A stretch of 64,000 nucleotides of DNA from Haliclona indistincta (GCA_964017065.1 OZ024784.1:10211152-10275151), one strand, 5' to 3'; positions 26,101 to 36,790 are shown, numbered from the stretch's first letter. Notes: a model not told the origin generated them from the letters alone. A program made the numbers and translations.

Positions 26101-29100
26101 GCATAAGTAAATGGTTAGAGTAGTAAGGCCACCATACTCAATAATCATGATCTATCAAGGCTTTCTATAATTCTTCTGGCACCAGATGTGACTAGTACTG
26201 AATTCACAGCACACCCTCGCTCACAAACCTTCAGTACATACTCCTGCACAATATTTGTCTAATCTCGCTTCTAAAATCACATGTCTGGCTCTCTTAACCC
26301 TAATTTTTAGAAACATTTATTACGGAGATCTGGCGTTAAAATCTTTGCAGCAAACATTTAAACATGCCCAATGTCAACAGTGCAGAGCATACAGCAGACA
26401 CAAAGAACTGGTTTGTTGGTTGACAGTACTTAAAACATTAGGCACTGCCAGGATAGCATTCAGCACAGTCCATGTAGTGCCTTAGCTATTTACCCACCCT
26501 TCACTCAATTCCCTCAATTACCACTATGGCACTACCACCATCATGGGAAGTCGACTTGCGGTCGTCCTGGTCACCTCCCCGGTCTGGCAGTCTCCTTAAT
26601 GAGCCAAGGGAAATTGGATCAGCAGCCATTCAATTGAAGAGTCAGCGCTCTCAATGTCATAATAGGTGCCTGCCAGACCCCATATCATGCCAAACAAAAT
26701 AAGATTACTCAACATAAAATGTGGGACTTCACGAGAGGGACTTCGTGAATGCTGAATATTTGTTTGTGACACAGTCATGATAACAATTCCACAACTGTTC
26801 AAACAAAATACTAAAAATAATCTGTCAACTATAACATGCCATTGATAGTGTCATAGCAAGTTTCACTGCACTACTATTGGAATGGATCAACTACCGTGGA
26901 ACCAAACACCTTTGTGTGGTGATCCGGTTGTTGTTATAAAATACACAAAGTATCAATTTGGGATCAAATCTTGTGATGGCATCCTAGTGCCAGGGTCTTA
27001 AGCCCAAGAAAGATGCTGACCAATTCTTGTGTGATTATCTCGTGCATATTGCGCAATCACAATAATGGCGTCTAACACTTAGCTGACAATGGATCACGAT
27101 CGAGAATTTGCAGAATTTATATCGCCGTTTCGCTAAAAACAAAGTTCGAAAGGCACTTGCCAGGATAATTTCACGACTGTTCATTGGTGTTTTGGTCTCG
27201 GCACTGCTCGCGTAAAGGCGCTAGGCGCGCCGAAGAAAGAAGAAGAAAGAAGATGACGAACTCGATTTTCACCGTTTCCAGGTTCGTCACTTCAGTAACA
27301 ATTTCGAGCGATCTCCTTGCTACTGTAAGATGGGGCAATGCCAGATAGCAGATTTAAGTGTCTTTGGGCATTATAATATTCATCACCAGGCGAAATATCA
27401 GCGTTTGAACGCTAATACATTGTATGTAGCTGCCATCTTGTTTTTCCATTCAACCCTACATAGGGAGGCACTACCGTGCCTCCCTAATACAGCAATGATG
27501 CATGCGAAAAGGTTTCGGCCCAAGCATAGTTAGTTGCCATTCAAGTGTATCAAAAACAGTGAGTGACTGTCACAGTAATTATCTAGACTATTCTTAGTAT
27601 CCAGAATATTTCTACATCAGTGATCTGACTATTACATGTGTTATTCATTTAAATTAGATTTGCACTATTGTAGTGCACTCCTTATAACCTATGTGTATAA
27701 GTGTACAAAGTGACACTTGTTGAGGCACAGTAGTCTGTCACTTTGAAAGGTCAGTGATGAAGCACTTGAAGAAGCACTATACTAACACTTCAGAGTTAGT
27801 GGTTAAAACAGCAGTGTGGGAAACCTATCCAAACTCTACAAATGATCACAGACTGCCAGCTCAGTGAACAGCAACAGTATATAGAGAAAGAGATATGTGA
27901 GCTAATACTGACCACATTTCCTGCATATTATATTCACATTAGGCAGTGTCTAACATGTCACTTTTCTTAGATCTTTGAGAAGTATTTGGTACACATTGAC
28001 TAAATTGCATACAGCATGGTTGTTGTTGACTAAGTGCCAGTCTGGCAAGAAAGCCAGACACTGTAGTTAACTTCACAGGAGGGTCAAGTGGTTTGGTCTC
28101 CCTTGCCACATATATGCACACCCACTGCGATCACAGACTGGCTCCCTAACATACACCTCACCATTCAGAGACCACTCAACTATGGGGGTCATTCCTAGCA
28201 TGGCTACATAACCCAGCATGCACGCTCTGCAAAGCATAGTCAACACACTTGACACTAGCTGCTTCATCTTTCCCTATCCCACCCTCACTCCTCATACCAT
28301 TCCACTTGTATTTTATAAAAATTAAAATTAATAAATAATTTAGGGGGTTACCTGGGCCCAATGGGATCCACCCAGCACGCTTGTTGGGTGCCCCATGTCC
28401 TACTCTCCGCCCAGCTTTCTGCCAACCAATTGCAAACATAATGTTGCACGCATGGACGGAGGCTTACACACACATCCCGAAGAAGTTAATAGCAAATTTT
28501 GTTGTGTCATGTTAGTAAATGATGGTATGAATGTGCAAAATAAATTATGTATCTTTCCTAAAATGGTTAGAAACATACATTCAGAAGGTACTGAACTAGA
28601 CTCAGTGCTACATAGTCATGGTTTATGATTGTATGCCTCAGTGCAATTATAAAACTAAAAAACATCTCTATCTACGAACTATCTACCACAACTATCAAAA
28701 GTTACAAATATCAACAAACACAACCATCTACCATTCCACGAACACAGTTAACTATCCACAAACATCTGCAAACATGGCAACAGCTGCAGATGCATGTATC
28801 CATGATATGACATACACAGGGGGTACTACAAGTTAATATTTATTATGATGTATTGCTGATATAATTATGACAAGCCCCACTTACAAACAATAATGCTTTC
28901 GAATGTATGCAGGATAGTTTAAACAGTTTGCCATCGCACTATAGTACATGATACCGAGCTCAGGTGTGCATTGTTTACACTCCAGATCAAGGCAAGTAAT
29001 ATTCCAGAACAATCTACTGAAACAAGTTATATGCTGTTACAGTGATTGGAAAACATTTGTGTGTATTGGAGCCTGAGTTTGTGTGCCACAGCTGCAATTT

Positions 29101-31433
29101 GTTTTTAGTTTACATTATTAACCGACTGATTCTCAAGAATGATAGCAATGCTTTTTTGATCACGATAGTGCTTTCTTGGGTGACTATTTTTGCCAACCAA
29201 TTCTCTATCTTCGTCTCTCTGTACTGCAAAAACTAAAAGAGGTAAGGGTGGGGTAAGGTAGCTTAAACGAAAGCTCTTGGGCAGTGGTATCTATTTAGTA
29301 ACATAATTACCGGTAATTGTCCTCTAAAGACGTAGCAGACCAGGAAAGACGCAATGTATTTTGGTATTGCCTATATGAAGCTACGTCAGCATAAAATAGC
29401 TTGTCGTACCTCCCTGTGACATATATGACAATGCAGTGCTTTAGTTATGCAATCAGAAGCCAGAACTACAGAACTACTGACTACTGAAGAACTACTGAAG
29501 TGCTGACCACTAATTCAACTGGGCATGCCTGTAATATTTAGTTCGAGTGCAGGGCACAGCACACAAGCGAGATGGTGTCCATAGCTTGCTTACACAATTT
29601 CTTTAGACATGCGCTGCTATCCTGTAGTGAAATGCTAACCTATCAGCTTCTAGGCAGTCAACTGTGGATAGCTTTGTATATTAGATTGCCATCGATCGCA
29701 AGGTAAGCAAATCACATCAAAACTTACGAACAGAGCCTCATAACCAAATCTTTACAATTCATATATCGACTTCAGTTTGTGTTGCACGTTTCTGTGCTCA
29801 GAGAGTACCAACGAATACTAAACAAGCCAACAGCTGGGCTGCCCGTACGTTTATCTCACGGGCTGAACAAAATCAAGCCGGAAGACCAAATACCTATGGA
29901 TATATTGCATTGCAACAATGCAGATACTGTCAGCAAGGTTTTGCGCTATTTTGTGTTGGAAGTAAGAAGATCGGACGGAGAGTGCTATCCACTTACAAAG
30001 TAGTCTCAATAGGATAATGAAAGACAATGGAGTCTCATTTTCTATTTTGATAAGAAGATTGAAGGTTCAGAGATCTTTCACGCACACTAGACACAGTCAC
30101 TAGTAGTTTGCATCGACAGGGCATGTTTCCTGCAAGAAATTCTGCACCGATCATTTCATTTGGTCAAAAGTGTTGCTAGGAGTGAAAACTTCCAGAAGTC
30201 TACAACATGCTGTGTTTTTGTTTTAGGTTTAAACTTATTACGCGGTATAGATGAGCAATATACAGCTTGAAGCCAGAGCAGTTTGTTAGACATCCTAGTG
30301 TTCCAGAACTTTACTCTGAAGATGTATTCTTTGAATATACCGAGTTCGTTTCTAAGAATAATCAGCATCGATTTAAAGATATTAATTTTAGCAGCAAATG
30401 TGTAAAAGCATATGCATAGCCTGGGTCTGACAGATGTCTCGTGAAGCTGCTCGATTATTACTTGCAGAAACTACCACCTGACCCACCAGCACTGTATATG
30501 AGACCGCTTGATCACAAACCAGTCGATCCTAGTATGCCATGGTTTTGACTGGGGTCAAAACACTCAAAAAATCATCCCCAGTCTTTCTCAAGAATCTGGC
30601 ATTGGTGTGCATTATACAAACCATTCACTGAGTGCTACAGCAGTGATAAGAAATTAAAGGAGTTCCAGAGAAGATTATTGCAGAAAAATTTGGTCACAAG
30701 AGCTTGAAGGCTTTGCGTTTGTATGAGCACACGTCAGTCGATCAAGAAAAAGCTGCGGGTGAGTCGATAGTCAGAGAGAAATTGTACCAGACAGAGAAAG
30801 CATCATCGTCTGCTGTTGCTGAGTCGTTTGCGCCACATTTTTCTAGACTCTCCAGAATGGTACTTTCAATTTCTATACTTCATGACCCTTTGTGACAGTG
30901 ACACTTTCAGACCCAAATTTGTTAATAACATGTTATCACTTACATTGGTAAGCCTGCACATTGCACTTTCAAAAGGTGAGAACCCGCCTACTGTGCTATA
31001 TTGTCCAACCAGTCTCATTACGAAAATATAGCCTTTGATACACACACACACACACACACAAAAAAAAGCCTCTCACTGCCTATTACAGGTCACGCGTTCC
31101 TGGACAAGCCAGGGCACCTGTGCACTAAGCAGGTACGATGTGCCGGTGCTATGAGCACTCCCGGAGCCCGGGCAAGGAGCTCGCAGGAGGTACCAACTAT
31201 GCCTCCCACTGCCGGTGTGGGCACCCTATGTCCCACAACTACCATTAGTGGACAATGAGACACAGCCAGTGTGCTTTGCTCCCCCAGTACAAGACCAGGT
31301 ACCCGTTTTACAGATGGGTGGGCTGGTGGGTACTTGTGATGTTTTTTTTTGGGTTTTTTTCCTCCTGCTCTGGGATTCGAACCGGTGTCCTCTTGGGTAT
31401 AAACCCAAGACTCTACCAGTTGAACCACCAGGG

Positions 31434-31495
<62 letters not shown>

Positions 31496-34460
31496 GCTAC
31501 AAAGTATCCAACTAAGTGTAGGTTATATCCCGCATTAGTGGGATATTATGACCTATTATATCCTGCGGGAAAGGGCGTGCTTCCGAGACTTTACGAGAGC
31601 GCTAGCCCTTTCCCGAGGGATATAACGGGTCATACGTCCCGCCAATATGTGATATAACTTACTTGTGGCATGCTAAAGGCTGTTCTGATCATGGGCGTGA
31701 CACGAAGGCAAATATGACCCTCAAATAGCGCAATCTGATTGGTCAGAATAGGCATAGTATGTTATAACATATTTAGTCTTGTTGCTCGCAACCTGCTACT
31801 ACAACCCCTTAGTGGGACCTACCATGACTATTCTGATCTTTCTTTTAAAGCTGGCTACAGACGCATAATGTACTATTTACTATTTTTTAGATCTGAGTGC
31901 TTGTATCGTCACTCTTGGTATCGTGTAATGACATCAAATCAATATTTGGCAACTCTTAGCAATACACAGCCAAGGGATCCTAACAACTCTTAGCTAACAA
32001 CTCTTAGCAATACACAGTCAAGGGATCCTAACAACTCTTAGCAATACACAGCCAAGGGATCCTAACAACTCTTAGCAATACACAGCCAAGGGATCCTAAC
32101 AACTCTTAGCAATACACAGCCAAGGGATCCTAACAACTCTTAGCAATACACAGCCAAGGGATCCTAACAACTCTTAGCTAACAACTCTTAGCAATACACA
32201 GTCAAGGGATCCTAACAACTCTTAGCAATACACAGCCAAGGGATCCTAACAACTCTTAGCAATACACAGCCAAGGGATCCTAACAACTCTTAGCAATACA
32301 CAGCCAAGGGATCCTAACAACTCTTAGCTAACAACTCTTAGCAATACACAGTCAAGGGATCCTAACAACTCTTAGCAATACACAGCCAAGGGATCCTAAC
32401 AACTCTTAGCAATACACAGCCAAGGGATCCTAACAACTCTTAGCAATACACAGCCAAGGGATCCTAACAACTCTTAGCAATACACAGCCAAGGGATCCTA
32501 ACAACTCTTAGCAATACACAGCCAAGGGATCCTAACATGAAATCGTGTAAATTATAAATACCCTGTCTGTGGTGAGTACACTAATCATTAATCTACATAA
32601 CATTCATGACTTACCAACATGAATGTGTTGGCCTCTTCAGTAATCAGGCACAACTCCTTCCACCCATAGTATCTGATAAGAGATATTATTCCAGGAACAA
32701 AGATTATATCAGATGGATAGGTGCGATAATAGGATGGCAATCTGGACCTGTCACTGAGAGTAGGGGCAGCAGCAACATAACCCATCTGGAGGAAAACAGG
32801 ATATGAGAAAAGACAAAGGGTATTCTATTAGGATCATTTTGTGTTGAACACCAAATGTACATGGTGGCAACATAACTAAACATTTGACACAATTCCTGAC
32901 TTTATGAAGTGGGAAATTTTGGCAACCGCAAACCTAGTCCAACATAAAATAAACAGTTGCTTAAAATAAATCACACGATGGAGTCCCTTCCTGTGGACGC
33001 CCCTAAAATAAGGACACCTACTTTACATACATAATGGACTCTAAACTGCTATTTCTTATAAGTTATAGCAGTGCAGTAGCAACCACTATCAACAACAGGT
33101 ATCAAAGCACCATGATCATAGCAGGAAAATCCCTAAATGACAAGTAACTTCCTCAATTAATAATCAAGTAGTCACGCATCAGCATACACTATTGTCATGC
33201 CTATACAACATCATAGCATGTTTGAAGATATAATTTAATTTTAGGAAAAATTATGTGCTAACACAGACATTCCAAGAATACATCATACAAGCACTGTAAG
33301 CTATGTAGTACTGTTACACTAATTTTATGATCTCATTTAGGTCATACTATGGGCATAGAATCAACGACAAGAAAAACAGTCACTTAGACAGCAGTTAGTT
33401 TTATGAGGCAGGCTCAACAATGGCTGTTCTGATCTGTGAACATTGAGGTGCTATATCAACTGCTGGATTTTGCAGCAGAATGCCTGATCAAACACTAGAC
33501 ACACACACACACACATTGGAATATTTAATCTAAGCTGCAATCATAAGCTATTCAACAATTGAAATTACATTAACAAAGGCTTGTCCAGAAAGTCCATTCC
33601 ACAAGTAATCACAGGTAGCTACTCCAATATTGACACCATAGCTTTATAATTTTAATATTATTATGTCAAATGTCGATATTATCTTTTTCCGTATGACCAT
33701 TTAGTCTTAAAGGTTTAAGTTTATTTACTTGCATAGAGTTGGTTCAACAGTGACTAACGAAGGATTACATTCATAAATGACATAACTAAACCATTCCTAA
33801 CATTAGCCTAAGTAGTTCATAGCAAAGGTCAAGTTTATTTTTACTTTCTACCAAAGGGCTAATTAGTAGAGTTCACAGCTGGAAATATTTCAGCTAACAA
33901 AAGATAAAATCTTACCATTGGAAAGTTCCAGAATGAGTTGATCTGGGCAACAGGTTCAGCAGCTACAGCACAGCCCATACCTAGGGCAGCCACTGGATAG
34001 GGAGGAGCTTCACCTATCATGTCAAAGAAGTTTTGATAGGAAGATGTTCTTTCACACTGTAAAGGTGATGTAACAAAGATATAGACAAGCTAGCATTGTA
34101 TTAGTACTTAAGAGCGTGCGATCGATACATATGCATTGATAAACTCACTTGGATACGATATATCCTTGTGTAATTCAGTGAGTATCCTTGCAAAATACTG
34201 GTATTCTCGTTGATAAGCTCCAGTGCTAGATCAACAGCTGGTATAACACCAGACGACAAAAAATCACCGCCGAATGAAGTAAAGAAAGCGATGTAGAGCG
34301 ATCTTAGTGACACTTCTCCAGGCTGGATACACAGCGCACAAGTAGAGTTATTGTTAACAGCTTCGATAGTTTGCACGTTGCCCAAGCATTGCAGTAGCAG
34401 CAATAGCAGTGAAAATCTAGCGGTGCTCACAAGAGCTGTTTGAACTGAGTCCATGGTCAT
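11108..34460 (-). CDS. GABA-B-like receptor C (class C GPCR), repeat-inflated gene
   Basis: Complete receptor, about 877 aa over 23 kb. Exons: 34460-34149, 34056-33916, 32785-32615, 25160-25044, 24478-24404, 23168-22965, 18979-18701, 18033-17865, 17803-17656, 17271-17145, 16709-16602, 14591-14448, 13256-13152, 12901-12677, 11472-11374, 11317-11108. The start at 34460 (or the second ATG at 34454) gives a Leu-rich signal peptide. The Venus-flytrap domain runs to about residue 535, with GYVAAAPTLSDR, ITHGWYQNRWW and QLEAPDAFDATWALA. A 7TM domain with FQTRKIKVKVLNDSKWV follows, then a coiled coil (VIATLQAKVNELERELKKS). The last exon can read through to the stop at 11108 or splice at 11168; read-through is preferred because of the poly(A) signal. 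Exon lengths match B and D. Introns 3 (7.4 kb), 6 (4 kb) and 11 (2 kb) hold most of the transposons. Family role: Gi/o-coupled surface receptor. Confidence 0.9.
13401..13830. mobile_element. Interspersed repeat, copy 1 (intron 12 of C)
   Basis: About 400 bp closely resembling 28866-29415, sharing GCAGGATAGTTTAAA, GAGCTCAGGTGTGCATTGTT and ACATTATTAACCGACTGAT. The outer edge GGTACGACAAGCT here is matched by its complement at the far end of copy 2, which suggests terminal inverted repeats of a DNA transposon. No coding capacity was seen. Confidence 0.7.
15350..15510. repeat. Interspersed repeat, copy 1 (intron 11 of C)
   Basis: Shares CAATGGTTACAGTTTTA, GCTCTGATAGTACTG and TGATCATGGCAC with 18100-18260, in the same order and orientation. 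It is a diverged non-coding repeat of unknown type. Confidence 0.6.
15565..15758. repeat. Tandemly duplicated unit, uninterrupted copy
   Basis: A 194-bp unit ending TGCCTCCATGTAAGTCGAAA. A second copy starts at 15852 but is split by a 416-bp insertion after TTTATT. Confidence 0.8.
15852..16461. repeat. Tandemly duplicated unit, interrupted copy
   Basis: Second copy of the 15565-15758 unit: 15852-15976 and 16393-16461, split by the element at 15977-16392. The intact copy gives the empty target site directly (TTTATT joined to GCACTAG). Confidence 0.8.
15977..16392. mobile_element. Inserted element, copy 1 (416 bp)
   Basis: Interrupts a repeat whose uninterrupted copy lies 400 bp away. It begins ACCCGTGCGCAGTATGCGCC and includes GGTTATGCGTTTGTGTCCGT and CTATCTAAAGCTACGTG. 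A second copy lies inverted at 38184-38442. There is no transposase ORF and no clear target duplication. Confidence 0.75.
17325..17394. repeat. 22-bp tandem repeat, 3 copies
   Basis: TACATTTACATGCAAATCAA recurs three times in a row in intron 9 of receptor C. Each unit holds ATGCAAAT, the octamer that POU factors recognise, but nothing else points to a regulatory role. Confidence 0.85.
18100..18260. repeat. Interspersed repeat, copy 2 (intron 7 of C)
   Basis: Related to 15350-15510 (shared GCTCTGATAGTACTG and TGATCATGGCAC). Both copies sit inside receptor C introns. Confidence 0.6.
18415..18614. mobile_element. Foldback element with hammerhead-like cores
   Basis: Nearly perfect inverted arms at 18415-18500 and 18530-18614 around a 29-base spacer. 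Each arm contains CTGATGA, a short GC-rich hairpin (GGCC...GGTC) and GAAAC, the order of a hammerhead ribozyme core, once on each strand. Such motifs are known in Penelope-like retroelements. One extra A lies between CTGATGA and the hairpin stem, so activity is doubtful. Confidence 0.75.
19736..22302. mobile_element. Long-TIR element, about 2.57 kb (intron 6 of C)
   Basis: Terminal inverted repeats of about 240 bp at 19736-19975 and 22068-22302. Both carry AGTCCAGCAGATAGGTG at the outer edge, then TTTCATGCTTGTATCATTAA and GAGATGGCCCTATAGC or complements. The 2.1-kb interior has only short ORFs and no recognised transposase, so it is probably non-autonomous or decayed. Confidence 0.75.
22749..22959. 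mobile_element. MITE abutting the exon 6 splice donor of C
   Basis: A 211-bp element with imperfect TIRs starting TACC and continuing GGGTAATTTTGG at both ends. Its right end (22959) is five bases inside the intron, so the donor GTGAG is followed at once by transposon sequence. Related ends occur at 56224 and 49326. Confidence 0.8.
23305..23397. repeat. 26-bp minisatellite, 3.5 copies
   Basis: Unit GGCTTGTCACTAGCTGGTGC plus ACTGAC, repeated at 23305, 23331 and 23357 with a partial copy at 23383. Intron 5 of receptor C. Confidence 0.9.
24638..24694. repeat. Inverted repeat (hairpin) in intron 4 of C
   Basis: CAAGTTGCTGTCTTGGTATT and its complement AATACCAAGATAGCAACTTG face each other with a short loop. 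Upstream, TTCACAAACAAAG occurs twice. It is likely a small foldback. Confidence 0.8.
25244..26036. mobile_element. TIR element, about 790 bp, with internal minisatellite (intron 3 of C)
   Basis: Ends GTGCTTTTTGGAAACTCGCG and the complementary CGCAACTTTCCAAAAAGCAC, TIR about 34 bp, with GCAATTTCGAAACTG inside both. The interior holds a 28-bp tandem repeat (25362-25473) and no transposase-like ORF. Confidence 0.7.
25362..25473. repeat. 28-bp minisatellite, 4 copies
   Basis: Unit GGCTAGACATGAGGCTACTA plus GTACTACA, starting at 25362, 25390, 25418 and 25446, essentially identical. It sits inside the TIR element 25244-26036. Confidence 0.9.
28866..29415. mobile_element. Interspersed repeat, copy 2 (intron 3 of C)
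   Basis: Homologue of 13401-13830, with an extra segment near 29185-29270. Its right edge AGCTTGTCGTACC is the complement of the left edge of copy 1, giving candidate TIRs. Confidence 0.7.
29809..30895 (+). pseudogene. Crypton/KIAA1958-like tyrosine recombinase relic
   Basis: Decayed recombinase spread over all three plus-strand frames with several stops and frameshifts, inside intron 3 of receptor C. Recognisable pieces in family order: QANSWAARTF (N-terminal SAM-like part, about 29827); SKVLRYFVLEVRRSDGECYP (29932); RTLDTVTSSLHRQG (about 30083); LGVKTSRSLQHAVF (about 30176); YYLQKLPPDPPALYMRPLDH (about 30460); TNHSLSATAV (about 30616); GHKSLKALRLYEHTS (about 30694). The order matches the DUF3504-type domain shared by KIAA1958, ZMYM, QRICH1 and Crypton transposons. 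The HxxR catalytic arginine reads Ser here, while the YEH tyrosine region survives. No restored protein is given; it cannot encode an active enzyme as it stands. It could be a Crypton copy or a dead member of the domesticated family. Confidence 0.8.
31040..31061. repeat. (CA)n microsatellite
   Basis: About 11 CA units directly beside the tail of the SINE at 31062-31438. Confidence 0.95.
31062..31438 (-). mobile_element. tRNA-derived SINE
   Basis: Read on the minus strand, the head at 31438 resembles a tRNA gene: box A TGGTTCAACTGG (31427-31416) and box B GGTTCGAATCC (31383-31373) about 55 bases apart, as in RNA polymerase III type 2 promoters. The anticodon arm is 18 instead of 17 long, the T stem has mismatches and the acceptor ends do not pair, so it is not a functional tRNA. 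The body of about 300 bp ends in a T run. CA repeats flank it on both sides, which suggests insertion into a microsatellite. Intron 3 of receptor C. Confidence 0.8.
31439..31491. repeat. (CA)n microsatellite
   Basis: About 26 uninterrupted CA units next to the SINE head. Long open frames of alternating Cys/Val or Thr/His come from this repeat and are not genes. Confidence 0.97.
31513..31668. mobile_element. Palindromic MITE, about 155 bp
   Basis: Nearly the whole length folds back. The left half has AGGTTATATCCCGC and ATCCTGCGGGAAAGGGCGTG; the right half has GCCCTTTCCCGAGGGATATA and GTGATATAACTT. It is non-coding and lies in intron 3 of receptor C. Confidence 0.75.
31950..32537. repeat. 34-bp minisatellite with higher-order structure
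   Basis: Unit AACTCTTAGCAATACACAGC plus CAAGGGATCCTAAC, about 16 copies. Three times a longer variant occurs, with a duplicated AACTCTTAGCTAAC prefix and CAGTCAAGG instead of CAGCCAAGG. It is followed by 4, 3 and 5 standard units, so the array grew in multi-unit blocks. It ends 78 bases before exon 3 of receptor C. Confidence 0.95.
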
Positions 34461-36248
34461 TAGTCGAGAACAACCAGATACGTAGAAATTGATGTGCACA
34501 CACGTTATATTTATTAACTTTAAGCTTATCATCACTTCCGTCTCAGTTTGCGGGGTCAAAGGTCGAAAGTTAACCTGTTTTGCACGGAATTCAACTTGAT
34601 CTTTCTGCTACCAGAGTAGTTGCCTCTTCCTCACTATTCGGCAGTCACCAGAGTGCAAAGGAGAGCTTGGGACCTTGAAGAAGAATAGACTAGTCAGGTT
34701 GTCCTTCATAATGTAGCTGTAGGTGAGTATTAGAACCTGGCTGTAGTCAGGGCATGTAGCTCGATCAGTGTAAGGTGATGATGTCACTGGCTTCAGTAAC
34801 TGCAGGACAACGATAGCATTAATGATCAGTGAATCAATAGTCTGCAGTGACTGTTAAGAGTAGTGGAATTGATAGTAGCAACTGTATGCATCACTGGAAC
34901 ATATTTTGAGTCCATTGGAAGGCTTGATCCACCCATGCACAAATGCATGTAGTTGCATTTTGAATATTGTTACACTGAAAGTTTTCTATAACGTGCAAGT
35001 GATGGAGGTACCAGTGACTCAGTAAATTTCTCAGGTAAGCAAACCAGAAATTGAGCAACGCATACTGATTGGGGATGAATACTAATAGTTGGAGTTATGA
35101 ACATGAAAGTTTTATATAAAAATACAGTCATATTGCTGATAGAATAGACTGGGAAATGGTTAGAGCATCCTCAATGTAAATAGGAATCCTCTGTTCTGGT
35201 CTAATGGTACCATTCTGTGATACAGTGAAACCTGTCATAGCGACCACTCGCGTAGAGCGACCACCTCTCTCCAGCGCCCGCGACAAAACTCCCCGAACAA
35301 CAGCTATAGAAAAGCACCTAGAGTAGCGATGTGCACTAGAAAGTTTAAACTCCATGAATCAATTACTAGTTGTTTTAGGTAGCTTCTGCTAACCTTTAGC
35401 AGCACACAAATCAAAATTTCGTTAGAATCGGTGCTGAGTTACAACGGGTTTTGTGGCGGTACTGTGTGATTTTGTTCTCCACTACAAAGCCGGCTTCCTA
35501 GTTACAGCGGCGCTGTTGCGCACTTCGTAGCATAGGTGCAAAAACGGTAATCTTGAGTATGACACGACTGCCTGGGCTATGCTGACCTGTTCGGCATACT
35601 TATTGAAGCAAACTACGACCAGTCAGATCCACAACAATGGCTATAATGGACGTTCGACCAGCTATTTGCCTGTTGCAGTACATGTTGAAAAGGCCAGTTA
35701 GCATGACACTCCAGCTGTGCACGACTTTGGAGCACGTTTGCACTTACCTAAACTGTTACTAATATCTTTGTAAGTGCTGGTTAGAGGCATTCTCCAATTT
35801 TAACTAACATTGCAAACTGTTTGACTACGAAAATAAATTTTGATTACCAAATTGCTGGGTTTTATATTGATCTAGCACTGATTGATCATAGCAAATCAAG
35901 GTGGCGGGTAAGCCTATTTTAATGATCTTCAAAGGATCGTGTCTTTCTAATTGTAAAACTGTGCAGTTTTCAGAGTTTATAAAATAAATCCTGTACACAG
36001 ATTCAGTTTGTTATTACTCTTTAATGATTATTGACCTAGTTATTAATGGTTAATTACAACTTTATTTTTTACGTCTCAAATTTTGTCAGGGACTGAACGA
36101 AACTTCGCCAGTGCTATTGGCTAGCAAAACTCTAGGATTGTAACTTCGACACATGCAAGTGGCTATAGTTTGCTGTGGCAGACACCGTCTTAGCTGCGTT
36201 GGTTTTGCTGGCAATAGCGTACGAATATACATGTTGACCGAATATAGA
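34461..36248. other. Intergenic upstream of receptor C
   Basis: Left part of the divergent spacer between C (minus) and D (plus). Apart from short ORFs without motifs I see nothing coding. A GC-richer stretch near 35215-35560 (TAGCGACCACTCGCGTAGAG) looks like repeat-derived sequence. Confidence 0.4.
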
Positions 36249-36790
36249 TACAGCGGTTTTATTACATTTTTTTTTTTTTTTATTCTAATAATTTTTAATG
36301 GAAAAGTACAATAAAAATAATACACATAAAAGGCAGCGCCAGAGGGCCGCGACAAACAAAAGTTCTAAGTTAATAAATGGTTAGTATAGACAGAATCAAA
36401 AAAGGAAGAAGCAAAATTCAAAGTGGGAGACAAGGAGTGCAGTCTGAATAATATCATTTTGGCATTGAAAGACCATAACTTGATGGAGAGCTGCTGGATG
36501 AGATTGGAGTATGCCAGACTTTTCGAGATGTTAGCTGAAAGGGCCACCCTACCAGCGATGGATTTCAGAAGTTTGATACTGTGAGCCGTCCAACGGCCAA
36601 AGGATTCGACCACCAGTGGAAAGAAAAGAGCCCCGAGTGATTCTACTGTTTTATTACATCTTGCAAGCGTAGAGCGTGAAGCGTAAACCGTGTTCAAGCT
36701 GAACCACGCAATGTAATCTACCTTCCAAATAAGGCACGGATCACGCTTTACGCTTTTGTGGCTGTTGCAAGGAGTACTAAAACCGCTGTA
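36249..36790. mobile_element. MITE interrupted by a LINE tail
   Basis: Ends TACAGCGGTTTTA and TAAAACCGCTGTA are inverted repeats. Without the LINE insertion (36268-36647) and one target copy it would be about 150 bp. A relative with the same ends and GTTTACGCTTT-like interior is at 59791-59988. Confidence 0.65.
36268..36647 (-). mobile_element. 5'-truncated LINE: reverse transcriptase C-terminus and poly(A)
   Basis: On the minus strand the frame reads LGALFFPLVVESFGRW, ISKSLAYSNLIQQLSIKL and NAKMILFRLHS, then stops at 36365. This is the typical C-terminal end of non-LTR retrotransposon polyproteins (viral-like activity is absent; only the last about 94 residues remain). About 100 bp of 3' UTR end in a 15-base A run at 36267-36281. 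The 12-bp target duplication GTTTTATTACAT is at 36256-36267 and 36648-36659, so both edges are defined. Confidence 0.85.

Noticed and set aside
31373..31438. Possible tRNA gene on the minus strand
   Set aside because: Boxes A and B fit, but the acceptor ends do not pair, the T stem is mismatched and the anticodon arm is one base too long. It is the head of a SINE.
31090..31538. ORFs of 84-132 codons across the SINE
   Set aside because: They are made of CA-repeat and SINE sequence on both strands.
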